Source: Alcaligenes parafaecalis
GTDB taxonomy: Bacteria; Pseudomonadota; Gammaproteobacteria; Burkholderiales; Burkholderiaceae_B
Length of the DNA stretch: 64,000 nt
Assembly: GCF_026344135.1 (NCBI RefSeq)
Contig: NZ_JAPKNA010000003.1
Coordinates: 62,001-126,000 of the forward strand
Direction: 5' to 3'
In this document: positions 25,375 through 34,558 of the stretch, piece after piece
How positions within the stretch are numbered: position 1 is the first letter of the stretch
Layout: each line of letters begins with the position of its first letter
Notes under the pieces: generated by a model
Told to the model about the DNA's origin: nothing
Databases searched by the model: none
Seen by the model: only the letters and a program-made list of their open reading frames with translations
Program-made: the position numbers and the translations under genes

Positions 25375-26511
25375 ATGCGTACAAAAGCTTGCCAGCGAGG
25401 CTTGGCAGGCGGGCTGATTGTCGGTCTTGCCATGCTGTTCGCTGTTCCATTGGCTACGGCCCAAAATCGTATTGGCTTGGAAAACCTGTCTGCGACCCGT
25501 GTGTACGGCGTCGATGAGGCTCAGGCGATTCCAGCCCAGGAGCTCCCGCCTGTGGAGCCGTTTTTTGATGCTTCACAATGGCATCGCCAGGGTGATCAGG
25601 ATTTGCCCAGCCCTGCTGCGTCCATGGATTTCTCTTTTTCTGATTTCAGTCTGAATGGTTCCAGTACCGCCAGCCTGGCTCGCTCTATTCAATATAGTCA
25701 GCAGTCTTCGCCTATCTGGAGTGCACGCTGGTTAAGCAGTGCACCTGATCAGGTTTGGCAGTTCGGTGAGCGCAATTGGCGCTACGTTAATGGCGATGGC
25801 CTTGAGCTAACCCTGGGGAATGACACTGTGACCGCACCGGATTGGGCGCGGCCTGTGGCGCTCGGCGGTATTAATCTTACCCAGCAGTTCGAGCAGGGTC
25901 CGACCGGACCGTGGCGTTATGCCTTGGCGGTGGGGGCGTTGGATATGACGGGCAAGCAAGATAATGGGGATCTGGTGTATGGGTCTTCTGCCAGCAGTCT
26001 GATGCTCAGCACGGATGTCACTAGCCGGACCAGTATTGATACCCAAGTGGAAAGTGCGCGCGACTTTGGCTTGACTGGTTTGGGAGCCACTTATCGTTCC
26101 CCGGACTTTGGGGTCTGGCAAGCCAGTGTGGCCCGAGCCTCCCATGCAGTCGGGCAGGGCTGGCGCTATCAGGCGGCCTATGGTCTGGACGTGCTGGATG
26201 ATTTGCACCTGCAATGGCAGGGCGAACGCTACGAGGACAATTTCCTGGATTTAAGCCGTTATCAGGGCATGAAGGTAGACGCGGCCAGCAGCCGACAGGT
26301 CGTGGGCCTGTCTGTTCCTTTGCGCCGCTGGGGGGAAGTGCAGACCCAGTACGAGGTACAGCAGGTAGTTGCCGGTGGGGAGAACCGCTACCTTGGGGTC
26401 ACGCAGCAGTTCTGGTACAGTCCCCACCTTAGGGTGGGTTTGCAAGCTCGCCGTCATCTGGAAAGTCGTCAGTCGAACATCGCGCTGCGTTTTTCTATTC
26501 CGATTTTTTAA
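25375..26511 (+). CDS. Predicted outer-membrane beta-barrel protein, unknown function
   Basis: I do not recognise a named family. The 378-residue product begins with a signal peptide of about 30 residues (basic start MRTKACQRG, a hydrophobic core, then ATAQ as the cleavage site). The mature part alternates polar and hydrophobic residues with many Trp, Tyr, Gln and Gly. It ends ALRFSIPIF with a C-terminal Phe, the usual signal for the BAM complex. This points to an outer-membrane barrel from about residue 100 on, after a periplasmic N-terminal segment. The gene lies 21 bp after the ClC-type gene and 9 bp before recQ. The ATG at 25375 has a poor ribosome site. A porin-like or sensing role is inference. 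Confidence 0.7.
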   Translation: MRTKACQRGLAGGLIVGLAMLFAVPLATAQNRIGLENLSATRVYGVDEAQAIPAQELPPVEPFFDASQWHRQGDQDLPSPAASMDFSFSDFSLNGSSTASLARSIQYSQQSSPIWSARWLSSAPDQVWQFGERNWRYVNGDGLELTLGNDTVTAPDWARPVALGGINLTQQFEQGPTGPWRYALAVGALDMTGKQDNGDLVYGSSASSLMLSTDVTSRTSIDTQVESARDFGLTGLGATYRSPDFGVWQASVARASHAVGQGWRYQAAYGLDVLDDLHLQWQGERYEDNFLDLSRYQGMKVDAASSRQVVGLSVPLRRWGEVQTQYEVQQVVAGGENRYLGVTQQFWYSPHLRVGLQARRHLESRQSNIALRFSIPIF

Positions 26512-26520
26512 GCAGGCGGC

Positions 26521-28347
26521 ATGGCCCAGTCAGCACTTGAGGTTCTTCAGGAAGTTTTTGGTTATGACAGTTTTCGTGGTTCTCAGCACGAGATTATCGA
26601 GACCCTGATCCAAGGCGGTGACGCCCTGGTCTTGATGCCTACGGGCGGCGGCAAGTCGCTCTGTTACCAGATTCCTGCATTGGTGCGCCCCGGCACCGGC
26701 GTCGTTGTCTCTCCCCTGATTGCCCTGATGCAAGATCAGGTAGACGCGCTCAATGAACTGGGCGTTAACGCCGCTTATCTGAATTCCACCCAGGATTGGC
26801 AAACGGCCCGCGAGGTCGAGCGTGAATTCCTGACAGGGCAGTTGGATCTGTTGTATGTCGCTCCCGAGCGCTTGCTGACGGACCGCTGCCTGGATTTGTT
26901 GGCCCGCGGCCAGATTTCCCTGTTCGCCATTGACGAAGCTCACTGCGTATCGCAATGGGGGCACGACTTCCGCCCGGAATATCTGGGCCTGGATTTGTTG
27001 GCAGAGCGTTGGCCGGGTGTGCCACGGGTTGCCCTGACGGCTACCGCCACTCAGTTGACGCGGGTAGAAATTGCGCAGCGCCTGAAGCTGGAAGAAGCCC
27101 GTCATTTTGTGGCCAGTTTTGACCGCCCCAATATTTGCTACCGCATTATTGAAAAGAATGAAGTACGCAAACAGTTGCTGAGCTTCATTCAGGAAGAGCA
27201 TGCCGGGCATGCCGGGATTGTGTATTGCCTGTCCCGCTCTCGGGTAGAAGACACTGCCGAGTTTCTGTGCAAGAACGGAATTCACGCTTTGCCCTACCAT
27301 GCCGGTCTGGAGGCGCAGCAACGTGCCATCAATCAGGCTCGCTTTCTGCGCGAAGAAGGTGTGGTGATGGTGGCGACCATTGCCTTTGGCATGGGCGTCA
27401 ATAAACCGGATGTGCGCTTTGTCGCCCATATTGACCTGCCCAAATCCGTAGAAGGGTATTACCAGGAAACGGGGCGTGCTGGCCGCGATGGCGAGGTTGC
27501 CACGGCCTGGCTGGCTTATGGTTTGCAGGACGTGGTGCAGTTGTACCGCATGATTAACCAGTCGCAAGGCGATGCGGCGCACCGGCGTCAGCAAGGTCAG
27601 GCGCTGGATGCCATGTTGGGCCTGTGCGAAACCATTTCCTGCCGCCGACAGCGCTTGCTGGCCTATTTTGATCAGCAGATTGAGCCCTGCGGTAACTGCG
27701 ATACCTGCCTGGAAGCCCCGGAGGCCTGGGATGGCACGGTGGCCGCCCAGAAAATGCTGTCCACGATCTATAGGTTGTGGCGCGAGCGTGGCCAACGGTT
27801 CGGGGCAGGGCATCTGATCGATATCCTGCTGGGCAAAACCACCGAGCGGGTCAAAGAGCACGAACACGACAAGCTGACGGTCTTTGGTGTGGGCAAGGAA
27901 TTGTCCGACCAGGCATGGCGTGGTGTGTTGCGCCAATTGCTGGCACATAGTTTGGTGACTGTCGACCCGGAAGGCTATGGCACCTTGTTACTGACCGACG
28001 CCAGTCGCGAAGTTCTCAAAGGGGAACGCACCTTGATGTTGCGCCGCGAAACCGTAACACGCGGACCGGCTGCGCATCGTGTCAAAGGTCAGGCACCGGT
28101 AGGCCCCGCGCTGGAGCCCGATCAGCAAAGACGCTTCGAGGCTTTGCGTGCCTGGCGGGCTGCTACCGCACGCGAACATGGCGTCCCTGCCTATGTCATT
28201 TTCCATGACGCGACTTTGCGCGAAGTGGCCATCCGCTGCCCCAACTCAGAGGCTGATCTGGAGCCGATTACAGGCATTGGGGTACGTAAACGGGAGGCCT
28301 ATGGCGAGGCTTTGCTGCGCTGCGTTCAAGAGTTCCAAACACAATAA
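26521..28347 (+). CDS. recQ: ATP-dependent DNA helicase RecQ
   Basis: RecQ is a 3'-5' helicase of recombination and repair. The 608-residue protein (E. coli 609) has the Q-motif region FGYDSFRGSQHEII, Walker A MPTGGGKSLCYQIPAL (about residues 39-54), DEAH in FAIDEAHCVSQWGHDFRPEY, and motif VI QETGRAGRDGE. The RecQ C-terminal zinc site is present as CRRQRLLAYFDQQIEPCGNCDTC, followed by a winged helix and an HRDC domain (about 525-600, FEALRAWRAATAREHGVPAY). It starts 9 bp after the outer-membrane protein gene and is the last gene of the run that starts at 21186. Confidence 0.96.
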   Translation: MAQSALEVLQEVFGYDSFRGSQHEIIETLIQGGDALVLMPTGGGKSLCYQIPALVRPGTGVVVSPLIALMQDQVDALNELGVNAAYLNSTQDWQTAREVEREFLTGQLDLLYVAPERLLTDRCLDLLARGQISLFAIDEAHCVSQWGHDFRPEYLGLDLLAERWPGVPRVALTATATQLTRVEIAQRLKLEEARHFVASFDRPNICYRIIEKNEVRKQLLSFIQEEHAGHAGIVYCLSRSRVEDTAEFLCKNGIHALPYHAGLEAQQRAINQARFLREEGVVMVATIAFGMGVNKPDVRFVAHIDLPKSVEGYYQETGRAGRDGEVATAWLAYGLQDVVQLYRMINQSQGDAAHRRQQGQALDAMLGLCETISCRRQRLLAYFDQQIEPCGNCDTCLEAPEAWDGTVAAQKMLSTIYRLWRERGQRFGAGHLIDILLGKTTERVKEHEHDKLTVFGVGKELSDQAWRGVLRQLLAHSLVTVDPEGYGTLLLTDASREVLKGERTLMLRRETVTRGPAAHRVKGQAPVGPALEPDQQRRFEALRAWRAATAREHGVPAYVIFHDATLREVAIRCPNSEADLEPITGIGVRKREAYGEALLRCVQEFQTQ

Positions 28348-28393
28348 AAATTGTTAACAGCGCAAAGATTGGTTGCATTTTAAAATGCCGAAT

Positions 28394-28409
28394 CCGCTAT
28401 ATGTAGTAG
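28394..28409 (+). promoter_or_regulatory. NrdR box 1 (upstream)
   Basis: CCGCTATATGTAGTAG matches the conserved core CwATATnTwG of the NrdR box. Its outer arms are degenerate. The centre is exactly 31 bp from box 2, the spacing of about three helical turns that is usual for paired NrdR sites. It overlaps the likely -10 region of the nrdA promoter (TTGCAT at 28373-28378 could be the -35). Confidence 0.75.
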
Positions 28410-28424
28410 AATGATGCCTATTCC

Positions 28425-28440
28425 ACACTACATATGGTGT
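28425..28440 (+). promoter_or_regulatory. NrdR box 2 (downstream)
   Basis: ACACTACATATGGTGT is a near-perfect palindrome and matches the NrdR consensus at 14 of 16 positions by eye. It lies 68 bp before the nrdA ATG. Together with box 1 it predicts ATP/dATP-dependent repression of nrdA-nrdB-yfaE. Confidence 0.85.
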
Positions 28441-28508
28441 GCACCAAATGACGTCGGCGGCTGCGAAAGCCGCTTCTTCCGTCAATCTTTATCGATTCCG
28501 AGACTGAA

Positions 28509-30788
28509 ATGCAATCAACCGAACAGTTAATGGTCACTAAACGAGATGGCCGTACAGAACCTATTAACCTCGACAAGATTCACCGAGTGGTTGATTGGGC
28601 CGCTGAAGGTCTGAGTAATGTGTCTGTCTCTCAAGTAGAGCTGCGCTCTCACATTCAGTTCTATAACGGTATTCGCACCAGCGACATCCACGAAACTATC
28701 ATCAAGTCGGCAGCGGATCTGATCTCCGAAGATACGCCCGACTACCAATATCTGGCGGCTCGCCTGGCGATTTTCCATCTGCGCAAAATCGCTTTTGGTC
28801 AGTTTGAGCCACCGACCCTGTTTGATCACGTGACGCTTCAAACCAAAGAAGGTCGCTACGATCCCCATCTGCTGCAGGATTACACACGCGCCGAGTTCGA
28901 TGAGCTGGATGCTCACCTGGATCACTGGCGTGACATGAACTTCTCGTACGGTGCGGTCAAGCAGTTGGAAGGCAAGTACCTGATCCAAAACCGCGTGACC
29001 AAGCGCATCTACGAAAGCCCCCAGTTCTTGTACATGCTGGTGGCCATGTGCCTGTTCGCTCGTTACCCTGCTGAAACCCGTCTGAGCTTTATCAAGCGCT
29101 TCTATGACGCGGTATCGCAATTCAAGATTTCCCTGCCCACGCCCATCATGGCTGGCGTGCGCACACCTACCCGTCAGTTCAGCTCTTGCGTGCTGATCGA
29201 ATGTGACGACAGTCTGGACAGCATCAATGCCACGACCAGCGCCATCGTTCGCTACGTGTCCCAGCGAGCCGGTATCGGCATTAACGGTGGTCGTATTCGC
29301 GCCGTAGGCAGCGAAATTCGTGGTGGTGAAGCCCAGCACACCGGTTGCCTGCCTTTCTTCAAGATGTTCCAGGCCGCTGTGAAGTCTTGCTCGCAGGGCG
29401 GCGTGCGTGGTGGTGCAGCGACCCTGTTCTACCCCATGTGGCACCTGGAAGTGGAAACACTGCTGGTTCTGAAGAACAACCGTGGTGTGGAAGAAAACCG
29501 TATCCGTCACCTGGACTACGGCGTTCAGATCAACCGCCTGCTGTACCAACGTCTGATCAAGGGCAGCCATATCACGCTGTTCTCGCCGCATGACGTACCC
29601 GGCCTGTACGACGCTTTCTTTGCAGACCAGGACGAGTTCGAGCGTCTGTACGAAAAGTACGAACAAGATCCCGCCATTCGCAAGCGCAGCCTGCCTGCCG
29701 TGGAATTGTTCTCCCTGTTGATGCAAGAGCGCGCCAGCACGGGCCGTATCTACATTCAGAACGTGGACCACTGCAATACGCATAGCCCCTTCCAGGCCGA
29801 CCGCGCTCCTGTGCGTCAGTCCAATCTGTGCATGGAAATTGCGCTGCCCACCAAGCCCCTGAACGATCTGAACGATGCCGAAGGCGAAATCGCCCTGTGC
29901 ACGCTGTCGGCTTTCAACCTGGGTGCTTTGGAGTCCCTGGACGAGCTGGACAGCCTGTCCGAACTGATTGTGCGTGCTCTGGATGCGCTGCTGGACTACC
30001 AGGATTACCCGGTCAAGGCCGCCTTGAACGCCACCAACAAGCGTCGCTCCCTGGGTGTTGGCGTTATTAACTACGCCTACTATCTGGCCAAGAACGGCAC
30101 CCGTTACTCCGACCCTGCTGCCCTGGGCCTGACCCACCGCACGTTTGAAGCCATCCAGTACTACCTGTTGAAGGCATCGGTGCAGTTGTCGCGTGAGTAC
30201 GGTCCTTGCGCGGCTTTCGACGAAACCACGTACGCTAAGGGCCTGCTGCCTACCGACACTTACAAGAAAGATGTGGATGGTATCTGCAACGAGCCCCTGC
30301 ACCTGGATTGGGAAGCCTTGCGTGCTGATATCGTCAAGCACGGCCTGCGCAACTCCACCCTGACCGCCTTGATGCCTTCGGAAACGTCCAGCCAGATCGC
30401 CAATGCCACCAACGGTATTGAGCCTCCGCGTGGTCTGGTGTCCGTCAAGCAATCCAAGGACGGTATCTTGCGTCAGGTGGTGCCTGAATTTGAAAAATAT
30501 AAGGATCAGTACGAATTGCTGTGGCAAATGCCCGGTAACGACGACTACCTGAAGTTGGTTGGCGTGATGCAGAAGTTTGTCGACCAGTCGATCTCTGCGA
30601 ACACCAACTATGACCCACAGCGGTTCGAGGGTGGACGCGTTCCGATGAAGCAACTGCTCAAGGACCTGCTGCTGGCCTACAAATATGGCGTGAAGACCTT
30701 GTACTACCACAACACCCGCGACGGTGCCGACGACTCGCATGGCGAAGTCGAAGACGACGGTTGCGCAGGTGGCGCGTGCAAGATCTAA
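28509..30788 (+). CDS. nrdA: Class Ia ribonucleotide reductase large subunit NrdA
   Basis: NrdA reduces ribonucleoside diphosphates to deoxy forms using a radical passed from NrdB. The 759-residue chain (E. coli 761) opens with the ATP-cone allosteric domain (VTKRDGRTEPINLDKIHRVV, about 9-28). The redox cysteines are seen in RQFSSCVLIECDDS (the C225 equivalent) and IALCTLSAFNLG (C462). The catalytic thiyl Cys is in SNLCMEIALPT (C439). The C-terminal shuttle pair is GCAGGACKI. SETSSQIANATNGIEPPRG is another family block. The gene is under a pair of NrdR boxes. nrdB follows after 18 bp. Confidence 0.97.
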   Translation: MQSTEQLMVTKRDGRTEPINLDKIHRVVDWAAEGLSNVSVSQVELRSHIQFYNGIRTSDIHETIIKSAADLISEDTPDYQYLAARLAIFHLRKIAFGQFEPPTLFDHVTLQTKEGRYDPHLLQDYTRAEFDELDAHLDHWRDMNFSYGAVKQLEGKYLIQNRVTKRIYESPQFLYMLVAMCLFARYPAETRLSFIKRFYDAVSQFKISLPTPIMAGVRTPTRQFSSCVLIECDDSLDSINATTSAIVRYVSQRAGIGINGGRIRAVGSEIRGGEAQHTGCLPFFKMFQAAVKSCSQGGVRGGAATLFYPMWHLEVETLLVLKNNRGVEENRIRHLDYGVQINRLLYQRLIKGSHITLFSPHDVPGLYDAFFADQDEFERLYEKYEQDPAIRKRSLPAVELFSLLMQERASTGRIYIQNVDHCNTHSPFQADRAPVRQSNLCMEIALPTKPLNDLNDAEGEIALCTLSAFNLGALESLDELDSLSELIVRALDALLDYQDYPVKAALNATNKRRSLGVGVINYAYYLAKNGTRYSDPAALGLTHRTFEAIQYYLLKASVQLSREYGPCAAFDETTYAKGLLPTDTYKKDVDGICNEPLHLDWEALRADIVKHGLRNSTLTALMPSETSSQIANATNGIEPPRGLVSVKQSKDGILRQVVPEFEKYKDQYELLWQMPGNDDYLKLVGVMQKFVDQSISANTNYDPQRFEGGRVPMKQLLKDLLLAYKYGVKTLYYHNTRDGADDSHGEVEDDGCAGGACKI

Positions 30789-30806
30789 GCAAGGGTAAAG
30801 AGCATC

Positions 30807-31943
30807 ATGACTACCTATAGTACTTTTTCTAAAACGGATAACGACCAGCTCAAAGAACCCATGTTCTTTGGGCAGCCGGTTAACGTGGCTCGCTACGACC
30901 AGCAAAAGTATCCGATTTTTGAAAAGCTGATTGAAAAGCAGTTGTCCTTCTTCTGGCGTCCGGAAGAAGTGGACATCACCCAGGACCGGATCGACTACCA
31001 GAACCTGCCTGACCACGAAAAGCATATTTTCATCAGCAATCTGAAGTATCAGACCTTGCTGGATTCCATTCAGGGTCGCAGCCCCAACGTGGCCTTCCTG
31101 CCTCTGGTTTCGATTCCAGAGCTGGAAACCTGGATTGAAACCTGGGCTTTTTCCGAGACGATTCACTCGCGCTCGTACACGCACATCATTCGCAATATTG
31201 CCAATGATCCGTCTGTCATTTTTGACGATATCGTGCGCAACGAGAACATCCAGTTGCGTGCCGCTGACATTTCCTCGTACTACGACGAACTGATCACCGA
31301 CACCATGCTGTACGCCCAGTTGGGCGAGGGCAAGCACGAGATCAACGGTGAAACCCGTACGCTCAGCGTCTACGAGCTGAAGAAAAAGCTGTATCTCTGC
31401 ATGATGAGCGTCAATATTCTTGAGGCCATCCGCTTTTACGTCAGCTTTGCCTGCTCCTTCGCCTTTGCCGAGCGCAAGCTGATGGAAGGTAACGCCAAGA
31501 TCATTCGTCTGATTGCGCGTGATGAAGCGCTGCACCTGACTGGCACACAGCACATCATCAATATCATGCGTTCGGGCAGTGATGATCCCGAGTTCGCCCA
31601 GATTGCCCGCGAGCTGGAACCCGTCTGCTTTGAAATGTTCAAACATGCCGCCGAGCAAGAGAAGCAGTGGGCGGATTACCTGTTCCGTGACGGTTCCATG
31701 ATTGGTCTGAATAAAGACATTCTGGGTCAGTACGTGGAATACATCACCAATATCCGTATGGGTGCAGTGGGCCTGAAGCCCGCGTTTGAGTCCGTCAAAC
31801 ACAACCCCATTCCCTGGATCAATACCTGGCTGTCCTCGGACACCGTGCAGGTGGCACCCCAAGAGGTGGAACTGAGCTCTTACCTGGTCGGCCAGATCGA
31901 TTCGGCCGTGTCGGCCGGCGACTTCGACGGTATTGAACTATGA
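30807..31943 (+). CDS. nrdB: Class Ia ribonucleotide reductase small subunit NrdB
   Basis: NrdB holds the di-iron site and tyrosyl radical that starts nucleotide reduction. The 378-residue protein (E. coli 376) has SFFWRPEEVDIT with the first iron-side Asp/Glu and WAFSETIHSRSYTHIIRNI, with the Glu/His ligands and the radical Tyr in SRSYTH. It also has ILEAIRFYVSFACSFAFAE and RLIARDEALHLTGTQHII for the remaining Glu/His ligands. Its presence of the radical Tyr argues for a standard class Ia enzyme. It lies 18 bp after nrdA, and yfaE overlaps its stop codon by 4 bp. Confidence 0.97.
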   Translation: MTTYSTFSKTDNDQLKEPMFFGQPVNVARYDQQKYPIFEKLIEKQLSFFWRPEEVDITQDRIDYQNLPDHEKHIFISNLKYQTLLDSIQGRSPNVAFLPLVSIPELETWIETWAFSETIHSRSYTHIIRNIANDPSVIFDDIVRNENIQLRAADISSYYDELITDTMLYAQLGEGKHEINGETRTLSVYELKKKLYLCMMSVNILEAIRFYVSFACSFAFAERKLMEGNAKIIRLIARDEALHLTGTQHIINIMRSGSDDPEFAQIARELEPVCFEMFKHAAEQEKQWADYLFRDGSMIGLNKDILGQYVEYITNIRMGAVGLKPAFESVKHNPIPWINTWLSSDTVQVAPQEVELSSYLVGQIDSAVSAGDFDGIEL

Positions 31944-32248
31944 GTCTAGTCCGGACAACTGATGATCACTTTCAGTTGCGGGACGGCGAAACCTTGTTGG
32001 AAGGTTTGGAGAGAACCGGCCATCAGGTTGAGTATCAATGCAGGAGCGGCTATTGCGGCTCCTGCCGTATTCCTCTAGTTTATGGAAAGGTTGCTTATAA
32101 AGAGCAGCCCTTGGCGTATGTCGGCCCAGGCGAGGTTCTACCGTGTTGTTGCACGGTAATCGAGCCGATCATGGTCGATTGTCAGCGCGTTGCCCGGATT
32201 CAGGAGGAACCAGAGGATCAGTTCGGCTTTACCGGGCTGAACCCCTGA
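31940..32248 (+). CDS. yfaE: 2Fe-2S ferredoxin YfaE, NrdB maintenance protein
   Basis: YfaE is a plant-type ferredoxin that donates electrons to rebuild the di-iron tyrosyl radical of NrdB. The 102-residue protein (E. coli 84) has the cluster ligands in YQCRSGYCGSCRIPL (Cys-x4-Cys-x2-Cys) and the fourth in VLPCCC. Extra C-terminal residues (EEPEDQFGFTGLNP) follow the fold. The ATG at 31940 overlaps the nrdB end by 4 bp, so translation is coupled. This context and the size separate it from ferredoxins of other pathways. Confidence 0.92.
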   Translation: MSLVRTTDDHFQLRDGETLLEGLERTGHQVEYQCRSGYCGSCRIPLVYGKVAYKEQPLAYVGPGEVLPCCCTVIEPIMVDCQRVARIQEEPEDQFGFTGLNP

Positions 32249-32263
32249 TTCCTTTGTCTTTCT

Positions 32264-34084
32264 TTAGCTGGCCAAGCGTTTTTCTTCCAACTTTTCCCAA
32301 CGCTCAAATAACTGCTCCAGGTCACTGTTGAGCTGATCCAGTTGTTGGTTGATCTCGTCAGCTCGAGTGGAACCGTCTTTGTACAGATCCGGTGCGCTCA
32401 GTTGTTCTGCCAATTCGGCCTGCTGGCTTTCTATGGCTGCAATTTTCTCGGGCAGCGCGTCCAGTTCCTTTTCTTCCCATGACGCCAGACGGCTTACCTT
32501 GGCTGCTTTGCCACCGCGCTCGGCTGCCGGTTTGGCGGCGGCAGGAGTGGGTGCTGCATTGCTGGCTGATGCCTGCGTCGCTGCGTTGGCCTGGGGGCGT
32601 TGCGCCAGCCATTCGTCGTAGCCACCGACATATTCGCCCCAAAGGCCTTGGCCTTCAGCGGCAATGACCTGAGTGACCACATTGTCCAGGAAGGTTCGGT
32701 CGTGGCTGACCAGCAGTACGGTGCCGGTGTAGTCCTGAATCAGGTCTTCCAGCAGTTCCAGGGTTTCAATGTCCAGGTCGTTGGTCGGCTCATCCAGTAC
32801 TAATACATTAGTGGGTTGAGCAAACATGCGTGCTAGCGCCAGTCGAGCTCGCTCGCCACCGGACAGGCTGCGTACGGGAGAGTGGGCGCGGGCGGCTGGA
32901 AACAGGAAGTCTTCCAGGTAGCTCATGATGTGTTTGCGCTGATTGCCGATTTCTACCCATTCGCTACCGGGGCTGATGGTGTCGGCCAGCGTGGCGTTTT
33001 CATCCAGACGGCTGCGCATCTGGTCAAAGTAGCCAATATTGAGTTTGGTGCCGTGGCGCACAACGCCGGAATTGGGCTCTTGCAAGCCCAGCATGATGCG
33101 CAGCAAGGTGGTTTTGCCTGCGCCGTTGTGCCCGATTAGGCCAATACGGTCGCCACGCATCAGCACGGTCGAGAAATCCTTGATCAGTATGCGGCCATCG
33201 TAGCCGTGGCTGACATCCTGCAATTCGGCGACCAGCTTGCCGGAGCGCTGGCCTTCAGAAATGGCGAATTTGACGTCGCCCGAACGCTCGCGACGCTCGG
33301 CACGGTCACGGCGCAATTGCTCCAGGCGACGTACGCGGCCCTCGTCGCGAGTGCGGCGTGCTTGTACGCCTTTGCGAATCCAGACTTCTTCCTGGGCCAG
33401 AAATTTATCAAACTTGGCGTTTTGTTGCTTTTCAGCCTCCAGGAACTCGGCTTTGCGTTCCTGCCATTGGCTGAAGTTGCCGGGAAAGCTGAAGAGTTTC
33501 CCGCGATCCAGTTCGATGATGCGGGTGGTCACTACATCCAGAAATCGGCGGTCGTGGGTAATGATGACGGCACTGCCGCGAAAATCCAGCAGCAGTTGTT
33601 CCAGCCAAAGAATGCCATCAAAGTCCAGGTGGTTGGTGGGCTCGTCCAGCAAGAGCAGATCGGGTTCTTCCACCAGCGCATTGGCCAGGGCCACGCGTTT
33701 GCGCTGGCCGCCAGACAGGCTGCCGGTCAGGGCGTCGGGGTCCAGCCCCAGCTTGTCCATCAAGGCATTGACGCGGGCAGGGCGTTGCCAATCTTCGGTT
33801 TCAGTGAAATCGCCACACAGAAAATCGTAAATGCTGACTTCGGGATCCAGCTCGGGTTCTTGCTCGACGGTGGCAATTTTCAGCCCACCCAGTCGTTTGA
33901 CCTGGCCGTCGTCGGGAGCCTGGCGTTGATCCAAAATTTTCAAAAGTGATGATTTACCAGCACCATTGCGCCCGATCAGACCGATGCGTTCGTTTCTTTG
34001 TATGACCAGATCGGCATGGTCCAGCAAGGGATGGTGGCCGAATGCCAATTGGACATCGGTCAGGGAAATCAGATTATTGGACAT
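32264..34084 (-). CDS. uup: ABC-F ATPase Uup
   Basis: Uup is a soluble ABC-F protein linked to ribosome function and to transposon precise excision. The 606-residue chain (E. coli 635) has two ABC domains. The first has GLIGRNGAGKSSLLKIL (about 35-51), SLSGGQRKRVALA and LLLLDEPTNHLDFDGI; the second has GLIGHNGAGKTTLLRIM and SLSGGERARLALA with VLDEPTNDLDIETL. An Arg/Glu-rich linker (VWIRKGVQARRTRDEGRVRR) lies between them. The C-terminus, after an Ala-rich spacer, is the DNA-binding coiled coil typical of Uup (about 530-605). That domain separates it from EttA. It converges on yfaE and is divergent from rnpB. Confidence 0.92.
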   Translation of the reverse strand: MSNNLISLTDVQLAFGHHPLLDHADLVIQRNERIGLIGRNGAGKSSLLKILDQRQAPDDGQVKRLGGLKIATVEQEPELDPEVSIYDFLCGDFTETEDWQRPARVNALMDKLGLDPDALTGSLSGGQRKRVALANALVEEPDLLLLDEPTNHLDFDGILWLEQLLLDFRGSAVIITHDRRFLDVVTTRIIELDRGKLFSFPGNFSQWQERKAEFLEAEKQQNAKFDKFLAQEEVWIRKGVQARRTRDEGRVRRLEQLRRDRAERRERSGDVKFAISEGQRSGKLVAELQDVSHGYDGRILIKDFSTVLMRGDRIGLIGHNGAGKTTLLRIMLGLQEPNSGVVRHGTKLNIGYFDQMRSRLDENATLADTISPGSEWVEIGNQRKHIMSYLEDFLFPAARAHSPVRSLSGGERARLALARMFAQPTNVLVLDEPTNDLDIETLELLEDLIQDYTGTVLLVSHDRTFLDNVVTQVIAAEGQGLWGEYVGGYDEWLAQRPQANAATQASASNAAPTPAAAKPAAERGGKAAKVSRLASWEEKELDALPEKIAAIESQQAELAEQLSAPDLYKDGSTRADEINQQLDQLNSDLEQLFERWEKLEEKRLAS

Positions 34085-34135
34085 AAGACTCCAGATAAAA
34101 CAGCGCGTCCTGCGAATTTCTCTATTGTCGCAGGT

Positions 34136-34141
34136 TACAAT
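34136..34141 (+). promoter_or_regulatory. -10 element of the RNase P RNA promoter
   Basis: TACAAT lies 7 bp upstream of the predicted rnpB 5' end near 34148. No clear -35 match is present at 16-18 bp. Confidence 0.5.
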
Positions 34142-34147
34142 GCATCT

Positions 34148-34558
34148 GTGAGGCAGGCTGGGCAGTCGCGGTACGCAAGTATCGAGGAAGGTCCGGACTC
34201 CATAGAGCAGGGTAGCGGCTAACAGCCGTCCGGCAAGGCTGGCATCACGTCAGATAAGCCGAGGACTAGGGCCACAGAGACGAGACCACAGCAAGGGCTT
34301 GCGCAAGCAGGCACAGATACGGCCACTTCCGTGTTTTCTTGCACTTCGGTGCAAAGTGCTGTGGGGTGAAACGCGGTAACCTCTACCCGGAGCAATACCA
34401 AATAGGCATACGCAGGCTTTTTAGCCGATAGGCGGCTCGTCTTAGTATGCGGGTAGGTAGCTAGAACCGGCCAGTAATGGTCGGTCCAGAGGAATGATTG
34501 CCGGTCAGCGGGTTCCCGCTGGCATACAGAATCCGGCCTATAGGCCTGTCTCACACTT
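34148..34558 (+). ncRNA. rnpB: RNase P RNA (bacterial class A)
   Basis: The 5' part holds the conserved block GAGGAAGGTCCGGACTCC (34183-34200), the 5' strand of P4 and its joining region. The 3' part holds ACAGAATCCGGCCTA (34526-34540), the matching 3' strand. The ends pair as AGGCAGGC (34151-34158) with GCCTGTCT (34544-34551), forming P1. Length of about 410 nt is normal. RNase P RNA removes 5' leaders from tRNA precursors. The exact ends are estimated from P1 and the -10 element. Confidence 0.93.

Noticed and set aside
28527..31862. An 1111-codon open frame on the minus strand spanning nrdA and nrdB
   Set aside because: It lies exactly opposite two well-identified genes and reflects their codon bias. 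It has no recognisable domain and a His/Gln/Val-rich composition typical of antisense frames.
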